Shown here piece by piece: positions 1-6,582 of a stretch of DNA of 6,582 nt. Each line of letters opens with the position of its first letter. Position 1 is the stretch's first letter. The stretch spans positions 1-6,582 of the forward strand of contig DAOVBF010000074.1 in NCBI GenBank assembly GCA_030673955.1, read 5' to 3'. The notes beneath the pieces were generated by a model. That model had not been told where the DNA came from and searched no databases. It was given only the letters and a program-made list of their open reading frames with translations. The position numbers and the translations under genes are program-made. Source of the stretch: Deltaproteobacteria bacterium (GTDB lineage Bacteria; Myxococcota_A; UBA9160; SZUA-336).

Positions 1-2520
1 GATAATCTGGGCCAAGGCTTTGGGGAGACTCGGCTGGAGCGAGCGGGGATCGGGAGGCGGTGTGTGCACGTGGTGGTAAGGCACGTTGCCACTTCGGAAC
101 GGCAGCTCCCCGGTGGCCAGCTCGAAGATCGTGACGCCGAGTGAGTAGATGTCGGCTCGATGGTCCACGTCCCGCCCCAGGGTCTGCTCGGGCGACATGT
201 AGAACGGCGTGCCCGAGACCAGGGTGGTTGCGTTCCGCACCTCCTCCATCAGCTTGGCCAGCCCGAAGTCCATGATCTTCACCTGCTTCTCCCGCGTCCA
301 CATGGTATTCGCGGTCTTGATGTCGCGATGAACCACGCGCTTGCCGTGCGCGTAGCTCAGCGCATCGGCCATCTGGCGCAAGATGTAGATCACTCCGCCG
401 GGTGCAACGGCGCCGCGTCGCTGCACGATTTCCTTGAGCGTCGTGCCATCAACGTATTCCATCGCGAGGTAGAAGCCGTGCTCCGATTCCCCGGCATCGT
501 ACACGGTCACGATGTTTGTGTGGTTGAGCTGTGCCGCCGCTTTGGCCTCCCGAAGGAAGTTACGCAAGGCGTTGGTGCTCCCGCGCAGGCTTTCAGGAAG
601 CACTTTGTAGGCCACATCTCGTTCGAGGACTTGATCGCGGGCGAGATGGACGACGCCCATCCCTCCGCGGCCCAACTCCCGGATCACCTCGTAGCGCGGT
701 TCGCTCGACGCAGGCGCCTGCCCGTCAGACGCGGGCGTGTTCGTGGCCTTTAGCTGCGTCTTTGCCCGCTTGACGCTCTCCAGCCGCTGGGAGACGTCGG
801 CGAAGTGATAGTCGAAGCTCAGGATCTTCTCATACGTCTCGATGGCGGCGTCGAGCTCCTTTCGCTCCTCGAAGGCCTGTCCGATCTTGTAGTACGCCTC
901 CACGTTGGCACGTGAGACGGGCCCGGAGCCCGTGGCTTCCTGGAACTTCTTGACGGACAGGCTGTGCATGCCCTTGTCCTGGAAGAGCTGCCCCAGCAGC
1001 GCGCAGGCCTCCGTGGAGTTCGGAGAGTCGGGCTCTACACGTTGAAGGATACGGATGGCATCGTCCGGGCGGTTTTGCTCTACGTAGGCCTGGCCCGCCT
1101 CGAAGAACTTCTCCGCTCTCTCGAGGAGCGCGGCGCGGCGGAGGACGTCACCCGCCTCGGCGAAGCGACTCGCCGCATCTTCGAAGCGGCCAACTCGTTC
1201 GAAAGCCTCCCCCGCCCGGTCTGGACGATTCCCGGCCTGGAACATCTCGGCCGCCGGTTCGAAATCGCCGGCCTTCCAGTAACACTCCCCCGCCTCTTCG
1301 TAACGCTCGAGCTTACGGTAGAGGTCTGCCGCATCCTCGTGATAGCCAGCCTTCTCCAGCTGCACGACGGCTTCCTCATCGCAGCCCCTGTCGCGCAGGT
1401 ACTCGCCCAGAACACGCGCGGCGCCCACCGAGTCGCTGGCGCGCTCCAGCGCCTTGGCCGCGAGGTCGCCTCGTCCGATCCGCAGAAAAAGCTCGGACGC
1501 GCGATCGTAGGCACCGACCTGAAACGCCACCTTTGCCGCTCGCGCATACTCCCCCGCCCGCACCAGAATCGACTCGGCCTGGTCGAATCGTTCGAGCTTG
1601 GTCAGCAAATCCCCCGCCTGGCGGGCCAGCGTGCGCAGTTGCTTACTCTTCTCCTCCGACAGATTCGCCCCACCGCCCCCTTCCTCGTCGAATGCAGCGA
1701 CGAGAGATTCAGCCGCCTCCAGTTCACAGCCGGCCTCCAGATAGGCCTGCCCCGCGTGGCGGTGGAAGCCGATCGCCTGGTAGCAGCGCCCAGCCTCTCG
1801 GTAGTCCCCGGCGCGCTCGAACATCTCTCCGGCAACGGAGCACTTGCCGGCATCTCGATAGCAGCGGGCCGCCTCCTCGAAGCGCTCGATCTGCGCGTAG
1901 ATCGCAGCCGCTGCCTCGAGCTTCCCGGCCTGTTTGAGTAGATCCGCCGCCTCCTCGAAGCGATTCTGGTCGTGGCGCACCTGCGCCGCGCGGTTCAACA
2001 AGCCGCTCTTGCGGAACGCCTCGGCCGCCTCGTCCATGAGCCCCCTGTTGAACAGGAATTCACCCGCGGCCTCGGCTCCCTCTTCGGCCTCGAGCGCCTC
2101 CGCTTGCTTCTTGAGCCGACGGATTTCCCTCCTGGAACGAGGCCCGGCCGCGTCCCCCATCAAACGGGGTACCTTCTCCCCGGTCGGAGAGTCGGAGCCC
2201 ATGGCCTGGCTCCCCGGGGGGCCCGCCGAGCGCTGCCGCGCTGCGAAGAGCAGTAAGAACAGGCTCATCCCGAGCAGTGCTCCGTGGGCCACGCGTGTCT
2301 GGAGGAGGTCGGCTGCCCGAGCCACTTGGTCGACCACCTCGGCGACCCGATCCTGAGGAGTTTCCCTCGCCCTTCCTTCAGCCCGGACTCTCTCAGCCAC
2401 CTGCTCGCGGATTTCCGCGGCCCGCTCCGAGCCGGCCTGGCGGAGGCTCAGGCCGGCGAGTCCCCCGAGCAGCAGCGGGACGGCGACGAGAAACGCAAGT
2501 ATCCGCAGGAGCGTACGCAC
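1..2520 (-). CDS. Membrane-anchored Ser/Thr protein kinase with N-terminal helical-repeat solenoid (3' end outside window)
   Basis: The frame is open from at least 2640 down to position 1 with no stop, giving 840 residues from a GTG at 2520. An alternative GTG lies at 2550 (ten residues longer). Neither has a good ribosome binding site, and no ATG is available upstream. Order: membrane helix about 5-24, charged loop 26-78, second membrane helix about 79-94, linker, 13-residue helical repeats 149-494, two TPR-like repeats about 503-574, then a Hanks-type kinase domain from 609. Kinase motifs seen: glycine loop LGRGGMG (616-622), VAYK lysine K639, likely helix-C glutamate E658, HRDIKTAN with D733, K735 and N738, DFG at 751-753, GTPFYMSPEQ (770-779), and DIYSLG (790-795). 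All catalytic residues are present, so it should be active and of the RD class. The window ends inside the C-lobe, so the terminus is unknown. The substrate cannot be told. By the two-helix topology, repeats and kinase should be cytoplasmic. Confidence 0.93.
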   Translation of the reverse strand, partial: MRTLLRILAFLVAVPLLLGGLAGLSLRQAGSERAAEIREQVAERVRAEGRARETPQDRVAEVVDQVARAADLLQTRVAHGALLGMSLFLLLFAARQRSAGPPGSQAMGSDSPTGEKVPRLMGDAAGPRSRREIRRLKKQAEALEAEEGAEAAGEFLFNRGLMDEAAEAFRKSGLLNRAAQVRHDQNRFEEAADLLKQAGKLEAAAAIYAQIERFEEAARCYRDAGKCSVAGEMFERAGDYREAGRCYQAIGFHRHAGQAYLEAGCELEAAESLVAAFDEEGGGGANLSEEKSKQLRTLARQAGDLLTKLERFDQAESILVRAGEYARAAKVAFQVGAYDRASELFLRIGRGDLAAKALERASDSVGAARVLGEYLRDRGCDEEAVVQLEKAGYHEDAADLYRKLERYEEAGECYWKAGDFEPAAEMFQAGNRPDRAGEAFERVGRFEDAASRFAEAGDVLRRAALLERAEKFFEAGQAYVEQNRPDDAIRILQRVEPDSPNSTEACALLGQLFQDKGMHSLSVKKFQEATGSGPVSRANVEAYYKIGQAFEERKELDAAIETYEKILSFDYHFADVSQRLESVKRAKTQLKATNTPASDGQAPASSEPRYEVIRELGRGGMGVVHLARDQVLERDVAYKVLPESLRGSTNALRNFLREAKAAAQLNHTNIVTVYDAGESEHGFYLAMEYVDGTTLKEIVQRRGAVAPGGVIYILRQMADALSYAHGKRVVHRDIKTANTMWTREKQVKIMDFGLAKLMEEVRNATTLVSGTPFYMSPEQTLGRDVDHRADIYSLGVTIFELATGELPFRSGNVPYHHVHTPPPDPRSLQPSLPKALAQII
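1021..2076 (-). repeat. Coding array of about 25 units with 13-residue (39-bp) period
   Basis: Inside the kinase gene, a small Ala-Ala or Ala-Gly pair recurs every 13 residues. It starts at residues 152, 165, 178, 191, 204, 217, 230, 243, 256 and 269 (ten units), then 302, 315, 328, 341, 354 and 367 (six), then 384, 397, 410, 423, 436, 449, 462 (degenerate), 475 and 488 (nine). The breaks are a Gly-rich insert around 281-284 and a four-residue insertion after 367. The unit reads roughly A-A/G-x-x-Y/F/L-x-x-A-G-x-Y/F-x-x. Two units would make one helical hairpin of 26 residues, as in alpha-solenoid proteins. At DNA level a 17-bp direct repeat at 1868-1884 and 1946-1962 is 78 bp (two units) apart. 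Numbering assumes the start at 2520. Confidence 0.85.
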
Positions 2521-2618
2521 CCCCGTTTCATCGTCCGAAGTGCGGGGCACGTTGAGTCGTGCAAGACCGCATTGGACAGACGTGGAGACGAGGGACCACC
2601 TGCGCCCGGGGGCCGAGG
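2521..2618. other. Short gap between the permease and kinase genes
   Basis: These 98 bp separate the permease stop from the GTG chosen for the kinase. I find no convincing -35/-10 pair, terminator hairpin with a T-run, or strong Shine-Dalgarno sequence on the minus strand. The kinase may therefore be read through from upstream, or use a promoter inside the permease gene. Part of the gap (2521-2550) would be coding if the kinase starts at the alternative GTG. Confidence 0.5.
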
Positions 2619-3365
2619 CTAGGGCCCGAGGAAGAGGCGCAGGGCCAGCGCGAGGATCGCGAACACGAGCACCGGGCGAATCAAACGCTCGCCGACGCGT
2701 GCACCCACACGTGAGGCCGTGTAGCCGCCGAGGCCGGTGCCCAGCGCGAGAACGAGACCGTGCACCCAGTACACACTGCCCACCCACGCGAACTGCGCGA
2801 GCGCCACCGCCGTGAGCGCAGCGACGATCGCCACCTTGACGCTGTTGCCGCGCACCAGATCGAGCCCGCCCGCCCCGACCAGCGCGAGGAGCAGCGGGAT
2901 CCCGACTCCCGCCTGGATTGCGCCTCCGTAGAGCCCGATCGAAAAGTAGACCACGAGCTGCAGCCCGGCCGGGAACCCCCGGGATGTCCCGTCGCTACGC
3001 GGCATCGGGTTGCGCAGAATGATCGGCAGAGCCATCAGCATGATCACCCCGAACAGTCGTCGGAAGACGTCGTCGGGAATCTGCGTGGCTCCCCAGGCAC
3101 CGAGCCAGGATCCGACCAAGGTGGCGGGCAGGAGACGCAGCGCAAAGCCGAGCCCGGGCACACCCTCCTGCTGGAACCCCCGCATCGCGGCCACGGTCTG
3201 GATGAGCACCCCGACGCGGTTGGTGCCGTTGGCCGCCGTGGGCGGCACGCCGACGAGAATCAGAAGGGGAACCGTGAGGAAGGATCCACCTCCGGCCAGG
3301 GTGTTGATGAAGCCCGCCAGCAAGCCGCCGGCCACCAGGATCCCGGCAGTCTGCAGGGAAAGCAC
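2619..3365 (-). CDS. TSUP family (TauE/SafE) membrane permease, probable sulfur-compound or organic anion transporter
   Basis: This 248-residue protein is almost wholly hydrophobic, with about seven or eight predicted membrane helices. It shows the duplicated half-structure of the TSUP (DUF81) family. The first repeat carries GFINTLAGGG (18-27) followed by PPTAANGTN (41-49). The second carries GLYGGAIQAGVG (144-155) followed by VRGNSVK (171-177). Length is normal for the family, whose members move sulfite, sulfoacetate, taurine-related or other small anions across the inner membrane. The substrate cannot be told from sequence alone. The start is a GTG at 3365-3363, directly abutting the TAG stop of ruvB (3368-3366) with no spacer. 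This suggests translational coupling, since no strong ribosome binding site is seen. The stop is TAG at 2621-2619. Nothing nearby (sulfur metabolism, regulator) hints at the substrate. Confidence 0.9.
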   Translation of the reverse strand: MLSLQTAGILVAGGLLAGFINTLAGGGSFLTVPLLILVGVPPTAANGTNRVGVLIQTVAAMRGFQQEGVPGLGFALRLLPATLVGSWLGAWGATQIPDDVFRRLFGVIMLMALPIILRNPMPRSDGTSRGFPAGLQLVVYFSIGLYGGAIQAGVGIPLLLALVGAGGLDLVRGNSVKVAIVAALTAVALAQFAWVGSVYWVHGLVLALGTGLGGYTASRVGARVGERLIRPVLVFAILALALRLFLGP

Positions 3366-4412
3366 CTAGAGCAGCTTTGCCTGGCGCGGGCGAGGTCCGG
3401 ATCGCGTGTGCTCGGGCAGCGTAATTCCGAAGTGGTCAAAAGCACGCTGCGTCGCCACGCGTCCACGGGGCGTGCGCTCGAGAAAGCCTTCCTGCATCAG
3501 AAACGGCTCGTAGATCTCCTCGATCGTGCCCTTATCCTCGCCAATGGCGGCAGCCAGGGTTTCGAGACCGGTCGGCCCCCCACGATACTTCTTGATCAAG
3601 ACGAGCAGGAGCTCGCGGTCCATCCGATCGAAGCCGGCCTCGTCCACCTCGAGCCGCTCGAGGGCGTAGCGCGCGACGGACTGTGTGACCTTGCCGTCGC
3701 CTTCGACCTCGGCGTAATCGCGCACGCGGCGCAACAGGCGGTTGGCGATGCGGGGCGTGCCGCGTGAGCGGCGGGCGACCTCCAGCGCGCCCTCCGCGTC
3801 GACCGGCACCTCCAGGATCCGCGAGCTGCGCTCGATAATCTGCACCAGATCGGACGGCGGATAGTAGGCGAGCCGTGCGGTGATGCCGAAGCGGTCGCGC
3901 AACGGCGAGGTCAGCAGGCTCGCGCGCGTGGTGGCGCCCACGAGCGTAAAGCGAGGCAGATCGATCTTCAATGTCCGGGCAGAGGGCCCTTGCCCGATGA
4001 TCAGGTCGAGCTTGAAGTCCTCCATGGCCGGGTAGAGGATCTCCTCGACCGCCGCGTTCAGGCGGTGGATCTCGTCGATGAAGAGCACGTCGCCCGGCTG
4101 TAAATTGGTGAGGACGGCGGCCAGATCGCCGGCACGTTCCACGACCGGACCCGAGGTGGCGCGTAAGGGGGCTCCCATCTCGCGCGCGATGACATGGGCA
4201 AGCGCGGTCTTGCCGAGCCCCGGAGGGCCGTAGAAAAGCGCGTGATCGAGCGGCTCGCCGCGCTCGCGCGCGGCCTGAATGAACACGCGAAGGTTCGCAC
4301 GCAAGCCGGGCTGTCCAACGAACTCGTTCAGATCTATCGGGCGAAGACGCTCCTCGACACCGCGGTCGAACTCGAGCGCTTCCCCCGTGACGATGTCATC
4401 GTGCTCCGGCAC
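3366..4412 (-). CDS. ruvB: Holliday junction branch-migration ATPase RuvB
   Basis: RuvB is the hexameric AAA+ motor that, loaded by RuvA, pumps DNA through a Holliday junction. The protein has 348 residues, typical for the family. Visible motifs: N-terminal [12 protein letters not shown] (23-34), Walker A GPPGLGKT (62-69), Walker B FIDEIHRL (111-118), the sensor-1 region GATTR (159-163), the arginine-finger segment LRDRFG (171-176), and sensor 2 [15 protein letters not shown] (218-232). The C-terminal winged-helix DNA-binding domain contains [13 protein letters not shown] (275-287) and [18 protein letters not shown] (301-318). The start is GTG at 4412-4410, preceded by a good GGGAGG at 4424-4419. 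It begins 17 bp before ruvA ends, which implies coupled translation. The stop is TAG at 3368-3366. Confidence 0.98.
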   Translation of the reverse strand: MPEHDDIVTGEALEFDRGVEERLRPIDLNEFVGQPGLRANLRVFIQAARERGEPLDHALFYGPPGLGKTALAHVIAREMGAPLRATSGPVVERAGDLAAVLTNLQPGDVLFIDEIHRLNAAVEEILYPAMEDFKLDLIIGQGPSARTLKIDLPRFTLVGATTRASLLTSPLRDRFGITARLAYYPPSDLVQIIERSSRILEVPVDAEGALEVARRSRGTPRIANRLLRRVRDYAEVEGDGKVTQSVARYALERLEVDEAGFDRMDRELLLVLIKKYRGGPTGLETLAAAIGEDKGTIEEIYEPFLMQEGFLERTPRGRVATQRAFDHFGITLPEHTRSGPRPRQAKLL

Positions 4413-4983
4413 GCAGGGCCTCCCGGATCAGATCCTCGAGGGCGGGGGCGTCCGGTAGTCGCTCGAGCGCGACACGAACGGCCTTCTCCGCTTGGCTGCG
4501 AGGGTAGCCCAGATTGACCAACGCGGAGAGCGTGGACTCTTCCGTCTCCCCCACGGGGGTCGGCAGATCGGCACCCTCGAGCCGACCGATTCTGTCACGC
4601 AGCTCGATGATAATGCGCTCCGCCGTTTTGGTGCCCACACCGGGGATGCCACGGAGCGCCGCCAGGTCCCCGCTGCGGATGGCCTGAATCATCCGCCCCA
4701 CGGGCAGACCGGAGAGGACCGCCAACGCCACGCGCGGCCCGACCCCGCTGATCCCGAGCAGGAGCCGGAAGCAGTTCCGCTCCTCCTCGGTCAGAAAGCC
4801 GAAGAGCTGGAACTGATCCTCGCGCACATGGGTGTGGATGCGGAAGCGCACGGTCTTTCCTGCGTCGGGCAGCTCGAGGAAGGCGGATAGCGGGATCCGC
4901 ACGTCGTAACCGACACCGTTCACATCGATCAGCACCCCTTCGGGCGTCTTTTCGGCCAGTCTGCCCTCGAGCCAGCCGATCAT
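4396..4983 (-). CDS. ruvA: Holliday junction DNA-binding subunit RuvA
   Basis: RuvA forms tetramers that hold the four-way junction in a square plane and recruit RuvB. The 195 residues match the usual length. The N-terminal OB-fold domain (1-64) starts MIGWLEGRL and contains GVGYDV (23-28) and [10 protein letters not shown] (54-63). Domain II carries two helix-hairpin-helix motifs, [13 protein letters not shown] (75-87) and [15 protein letters not shown] (110-124). After a linker rich in acidic residues, the C-terminal RuvB-binding domain (about 148-195) includes [17 protein letters not shown] (153-169). The ATG at 4983-4981 overlaps the TGA of ruvC by four bases (ATGA), a classic coupling arrangement. 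The stop is TGA at 4398-4396, inside the start region of ruvB. Confidence 0.98.
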   Translation of the reverse strand: MIGWLEGRLAEKTPEGVLIDVNGVGYDVRIPLSAFLELPDAGKTVRFRIHTHVREDQFQLFGFLTEEERNCFRLLLGISGVGPRVALAVLSGLPVGRMIQAIRSGDLAALRGIPGVGTKTAERIIIELRDRIGRLEGADLPTPVGETEESTLSALVNLGYPRSQAEKAVRVALERLPDAPALEDLIREALRAGAR

Positions 4984-5525
4984 CGACTCACACGCGCGCT
5001 TTCCGCGCGCTCCTGACCGGCGGGCGTCGCGGCTGTTCGTAAAGCGCGGCCCGCACGCGGGAACGTGCGCGTGTGTGCGTGACAGATCGCCACCGCGAGC
5101 GCGTCGGCCTCGTCACGGCTGGGTGGAGCCGCGAGCCTGAGCAAGCGCTGAACCATGCGCTGCACCTGCGGCTTGTCCGCTCGGCCGTGCCCCACAACCG
5201 CGAGCTTCACCTGTGCCGGTGCGTACTCCGCCGTATCGAGCCCCGACCGACCGCACGCTGCGAGCGCCACACCGCGCGCCTGCCCCAGCAGCAGCGCGGC
5301 ACGAGGATTGCGTGCCGTGAACACCGTCTCCAGCGCCGCGACATCGGGTCGGATCTCGGCGATCATCTCGCTCAACACCAGGTCGATCTGGGCGAGACGC
5401 TCCGCCAGTGTGCCGGCGCCACAACGGATCACGCCTCCCGCCAAGCGGTCCAGCCTCGACCGCTCGATGCAAATCACCCCGTAGCCTGTTGCACGTGAAC
5501 CCGGATCGATTCCCAAGATGCGCAC
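4980..5525 (-). CDS. ruvC: Crossover junction endodeoxyribonuclease RuvC
   Basis: RuvC is the dimeric, metal-dependent endonuclease that cuts Holliday junctions symmetrically in concert with RuvAB. All four acidic catalytic residues lie at the same numbers as in the E. coli enzyme: D7 (GIDPG), E66 (ALETVF), D138 and D141 (SRDEADALA). The junction-probing Phe69 is also kept. The protein has 181 residues, slightly longer than the E. coli form. The extra length is an Arg/Ala-rich tail from about residue 151. The start is a GTG at 5525-5523 with a G-rich ribosome binding site (AGGGGGG, 5535-5529) a few bases upstream. It lies 28 bp after the yebC stop and overlaps ruvA by 4 bp. The yebC-ruvC-ruvA-ruvB order is a known conserved cluster. 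Confidence 0.98.
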   Translation of the reverse strand: MRILGIDPGSRATGYGVICIERSRLDRLAGGVIRCGAGTLAERLAQIDLVLSEMIAEIRPDVAALETVFTARNPRAALLLGQARGVALAACGRSGLDTAEYAPAQVKLAVVGHGRADKPQVQRMVQRLLRLAAPPSRDEADALAVAICHAHTRTFPRAGRALRTAATPAGQERAESARVSR

Positions 5526-5553
5526 GGACCCCCCTACCGGCGCGCAGGCAGTG

Positions 5554-6309
5554 TTAGCTGGCCTTTGCCGCCGCTATCAGCTCCTCGTCAGCGATGTCGA
5601 AGTTCGCGTAGACCTGCTTCACATCCTCGTGGTCGTCGAGCGCCTCGAAGAGCTTCAGCATGGCCTGCGCCTCCTTGCCCGCGAGCTTGAGCGTGGTCTG
5701 CGGAGCCATCGAGAGCTCCGCGCTCTCCGGCACGAAGCCCTTGGCCTCGAGCGCTGCCTTCACGCTCTCGAACGCCTCGGGGCTGGTCTGCACCTGAACG
5801 GCGTCCCCCTCCTCGATCACGTCCAGCGCGTTGGCCTCAATGGCCGCATCCATGACCGCATCCACGTCCAGGCCCTCATGGGCATAGATGAGGACGCCCT
5901 TCTTGTCGAACAGGTAGGCCACGCACCCCGAGGCCCCGAGGTTACCGCCGCCCTTGCTGAAGATATGCCGGATCTCGCTCACGGTCCGGTTGCGGTTGTC
6001 CGTCAGGACCTCCACGATCACCGCCACACCGCCCGGTCCATAGCCCTCGTAGCGGAACTCCTCGAAGCTCTCACCCTCGAGCTCACCGGTGCCCTTCTTG
6101 ATGGCGCGATCGATATTCTCCTTGGGCATGTTCTGGCTGCGCGCCTTCTCGATCGCCAATCGCAGGCGGGAGTTCGCATCCGGACTTCCGCCCCCCAACC
6201 TTGCCGCCGCACTGAGTTCCCGAATGAGTTGCGTGAAAATCTTTCCGCGCTTCGCGTCCGCCGCACCCTTCTTGTGCTTGATCGAGGACCACTTCGAATG
6301 ACCCGACAT
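5554..6309 (-). CDS. yebC: YebC/PmpR family protein
   Basis: The 251-residue protein belongs to the widespread YebC/TACO1 family, described as DNA-binding transcriptional regulators in some bacteria and as ribosome-associated translation factors in others. Family signatures are clear: N-terminal [20 protein letters not shown] (1-20), [15 protein letters not shown] (61-75), YEGYGPGG (87-94), TDNRNRT (103-109) and GGNLG (121-125). The frame stays open a further 89 codons upstream, to 6576. The ATG at 6309-6307 is chosen because the family begins exactly with MSGHSKW, and because the extension would run into the divergent Hsp70 gene. A GGGAG/AGGG stretch lies about 5-12 bases upstream. The stop is TAA at 5556-5554. 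Placement just before ruvC is typical of the family. Confidence 0.97.
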   Translation of the reverse strand: MSGHSKWSSIKHKKGAADAKRGKIFTQLIRELSAAARLGGGSPDANSRLRLAIEKARSQNMPKENIDRAIKKGTGELEGESFEEFRYEGYGPGGVAVIVEVLTDNRNRTVSEIRHIFSKGGGNLGASGCVAYLFDKKGVLIYAHEGLDVDAVMDAAIEANALDVIEEGDAVQVQTSPEAFESVKAALEAKGFVPESAELSMAPQTTLKLAGKEAQAMLKLFEALDDHEDVKQVYANFDIADEELIAAAKAS

Positions 6310-6370
6310 GGCGGCCCTGGACTCCCTTCGACGTTCTTGACCGAGCCGACCCTCCGATCGCCCCGGAGCC

Positions 6371-6399
6371 ATCTTAGCGGATCCCCGGTTAGGACTTAA
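6371..6399 (-). promoter_or_regulatory. Candidate sigma-70 promoter for yebC-ruvCAB
   Basis: On the minus strand, TTAAGT (6399-6394, three of six matches to the -35 consensus) and TAAGAT (6376-6371, four of six matches to the -10 consensus) are separated by exactly 17 bases. Transcription would begin near 6364, about 55 bases before the yebC ATG. This is an AT-richer patch in an otherwise GC-rich gap, in the right place for the operon. The match is moderate and I cannot score it against background. Confidence 0.4.
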
Positions 6400-6404
6400 G
6401 CCGG
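6385..6404. repeat. Imperfect inverted repeat in the divergent intergenic region
   Basis: CCGGTTA (6385-6391) faces TAAGCCGG (6397-6404) across a five-base centre, with one unpaired base. It covers the candidate -35 box of the yebC promoter. It could be an operator for a dimeric regulator or a chance dyad. No known operator such as CIRCE is recognised in it. Confidence 0.3.
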
Positions 6405-6453
6405 CGTTGCCGATGGTAGGGCGGAGACCGGGCCGTCGCCACGAACCAGCCCC

Positions 6454-6458
6454 GGAGG
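6454..6458 (+). promoter_or_regulatory. Ribosome binding site of the Hsp70 gene
   Basis: GGAGG lies five bases before the ATG at 6464. This is close to ideal and fixes the start. I could not find a convincing -35/-10 pair for this gene on the plus strand between 6310 and 6450. Confidence 0.8.
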
Positions 6459-6463
6459 CACGG

Positions 6464-6582
6464 ATGAGCCAAGACGTTACCATCGGGATCGACCTGGGCA
6501 CCAGCAACTCCTGCGTCGCGACGGTGATGGGCGGCCGACCGCAGGTGCTCGCCAACGCGTACGGCGAGCCCACCACGGCTTC
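6464..6582 (+). CDS. Hsp70 (DnaK-like) family chaperone, N-terminal fragment
   Basis: Only 39 codons lie in the window and the gene continues beyond the right edge. The translation contains the Hsp70 nucleotide-binding phosphate-1 motif [13 protein letters not shown] (residues 7-19). It continues with [17 protein letters not shown] (23-39), which aligns in style with the start of DnaK's ATPase domain. The second threonine of the usual GTTNS is serine here, a change seen in some Hsp70 paralogues. It may therefore be a DnaK paralogue rather than the main dnaK, and no symbol is assigned. The ATG has a strong GGAGG. The gene diverges from yebC across 154 bp. Hsp70s are ATP-driven cytosolic chaperones working with J-proteins and a nucleotide exchange factor, none of which is visible here. 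Confidence 0.85.
   Translation, partial: MSQDVTIGIDLGTSNSCVATVMGGRPQVLANAYGEPTTA

Noticed and set aside
160..753. Plus-strand open frame of 197 codons opposite the kinase domain
   Set aside because: The minus strand here encodes the kinase with all its motifs, so this is a shadow.
964..1941. Plus-strand open frame of 325 codons opposite the kinase repeat region
   Set aside because: It is antisense to a clearly coding, periodic protein sequence. Long antisense frames are common in high-GC genes, and the translation shows no recognisable domain.
1021..2076. CRISPR array or tandem DNA satellite
   Set aside because: The periodicity is at protein level with strongly diverged DNA units and no spacers. 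It is one continuous reading frame.
2521..2640. Rho-independent terminator after the permease
   Set aside because: GC-rich self-complementary stretches exist, but there is no stable stem followed by a T-run on the minus strand.
2760..3767. Plus-strand open frame of 335 codons spanning the permease and ruvB
   Set aside because: It crosses two well-supported genes on the other strand. Its His/Arg/Gln-rich translation is typical of a shadow frame.
5518..6399. Plus-strand open frame of 293 codons opposite yebC
   Set aside because: It is antisense to a highly conserved gene and its composition follows from the opposite strand's codon bias.
6310..6463. CIRCE (HrcA) or heat-shock operator before the Hsp70 gene
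   Set aside because: No TTAGCACTC/GAGTGCTAA pair is present. The only dyad (6385-6404) does not match it.
6310..6576. Upstream in-frame extension of yebC by 89 codons
   Set aside because: The YebC family begins at MSGHSKW. The extension has no similarity to the family, is low-complexity in character, and would overlap the divergent Hsp70 start.

Overview
The window is high-GC, densely coding bacterial DNA. It holds six genes or gene parts on the minus strand and the first codons of one gene on the plus strand. The gene order yebC-ruvC-ruvA-ruvB, the GTG starts, and a large PknB-like kinase carrying helical repeats fit a free-living, deltaproteobacterial-type lineage (Myxococcota or a relative). 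This placement is an inference from style and gene content, since no rRNA or other decisive marker is present.

Layout from right to left, in the direction of minus-strand transcription. A 154-bp divergent intergenic region (6310-6463) separates an Hsp70-family gene (plus strand, from 6464, cut by the window edge) from yebC (6309-5554). ruvC (5525-4980), ruvA (4983-4396) and ruvB (4412-3366) follow. ruvC and ruvA overlap by 4 bp, and ruvA and ruvB by 17 bp. A TauE/SafE-type (TSUP) membrane permease (3365-2619) starts on the base directly after the ruvB stop codon. After a gap of about 98 bp comes a membrane-anchored Ser/Thr protein kinase (2520 to beyond position 1), cut by the left edge.

YebC is a conserved tRNA/translation- or transcription-associated factor often found beside ruv genes. 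RuvC, RuvA and RuvB form the Holliday-junction branch-migration and resolution machine. All key catalytic residues of RuvC and RuvB are visible, so the resolvasome looks intact. The TSUP permease and the kinase have no obvious link to recombination. They may be carried on the same transcript, or simply be neighbours.

The most distinctive item is the kinase. It begins with a two-helix membrane hairpin enclosing a charged extracytoplasmic loop. A long helical solenoid follows, built from about 25 units with a strict 13-residue (39-bp) period, then two ordinary TPR-like repeats, and the catalytic domain sits at the C-terminal end. This reverses the common bacterial order of an N-terminal kinase followed by membrane and sensor parts. 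I see no CRISPR array, insertion sequence, tRNA, rRNA, phage gene or recognisable defence system. Apart from the kinase architecture, this is an ordinary housekeeping region.
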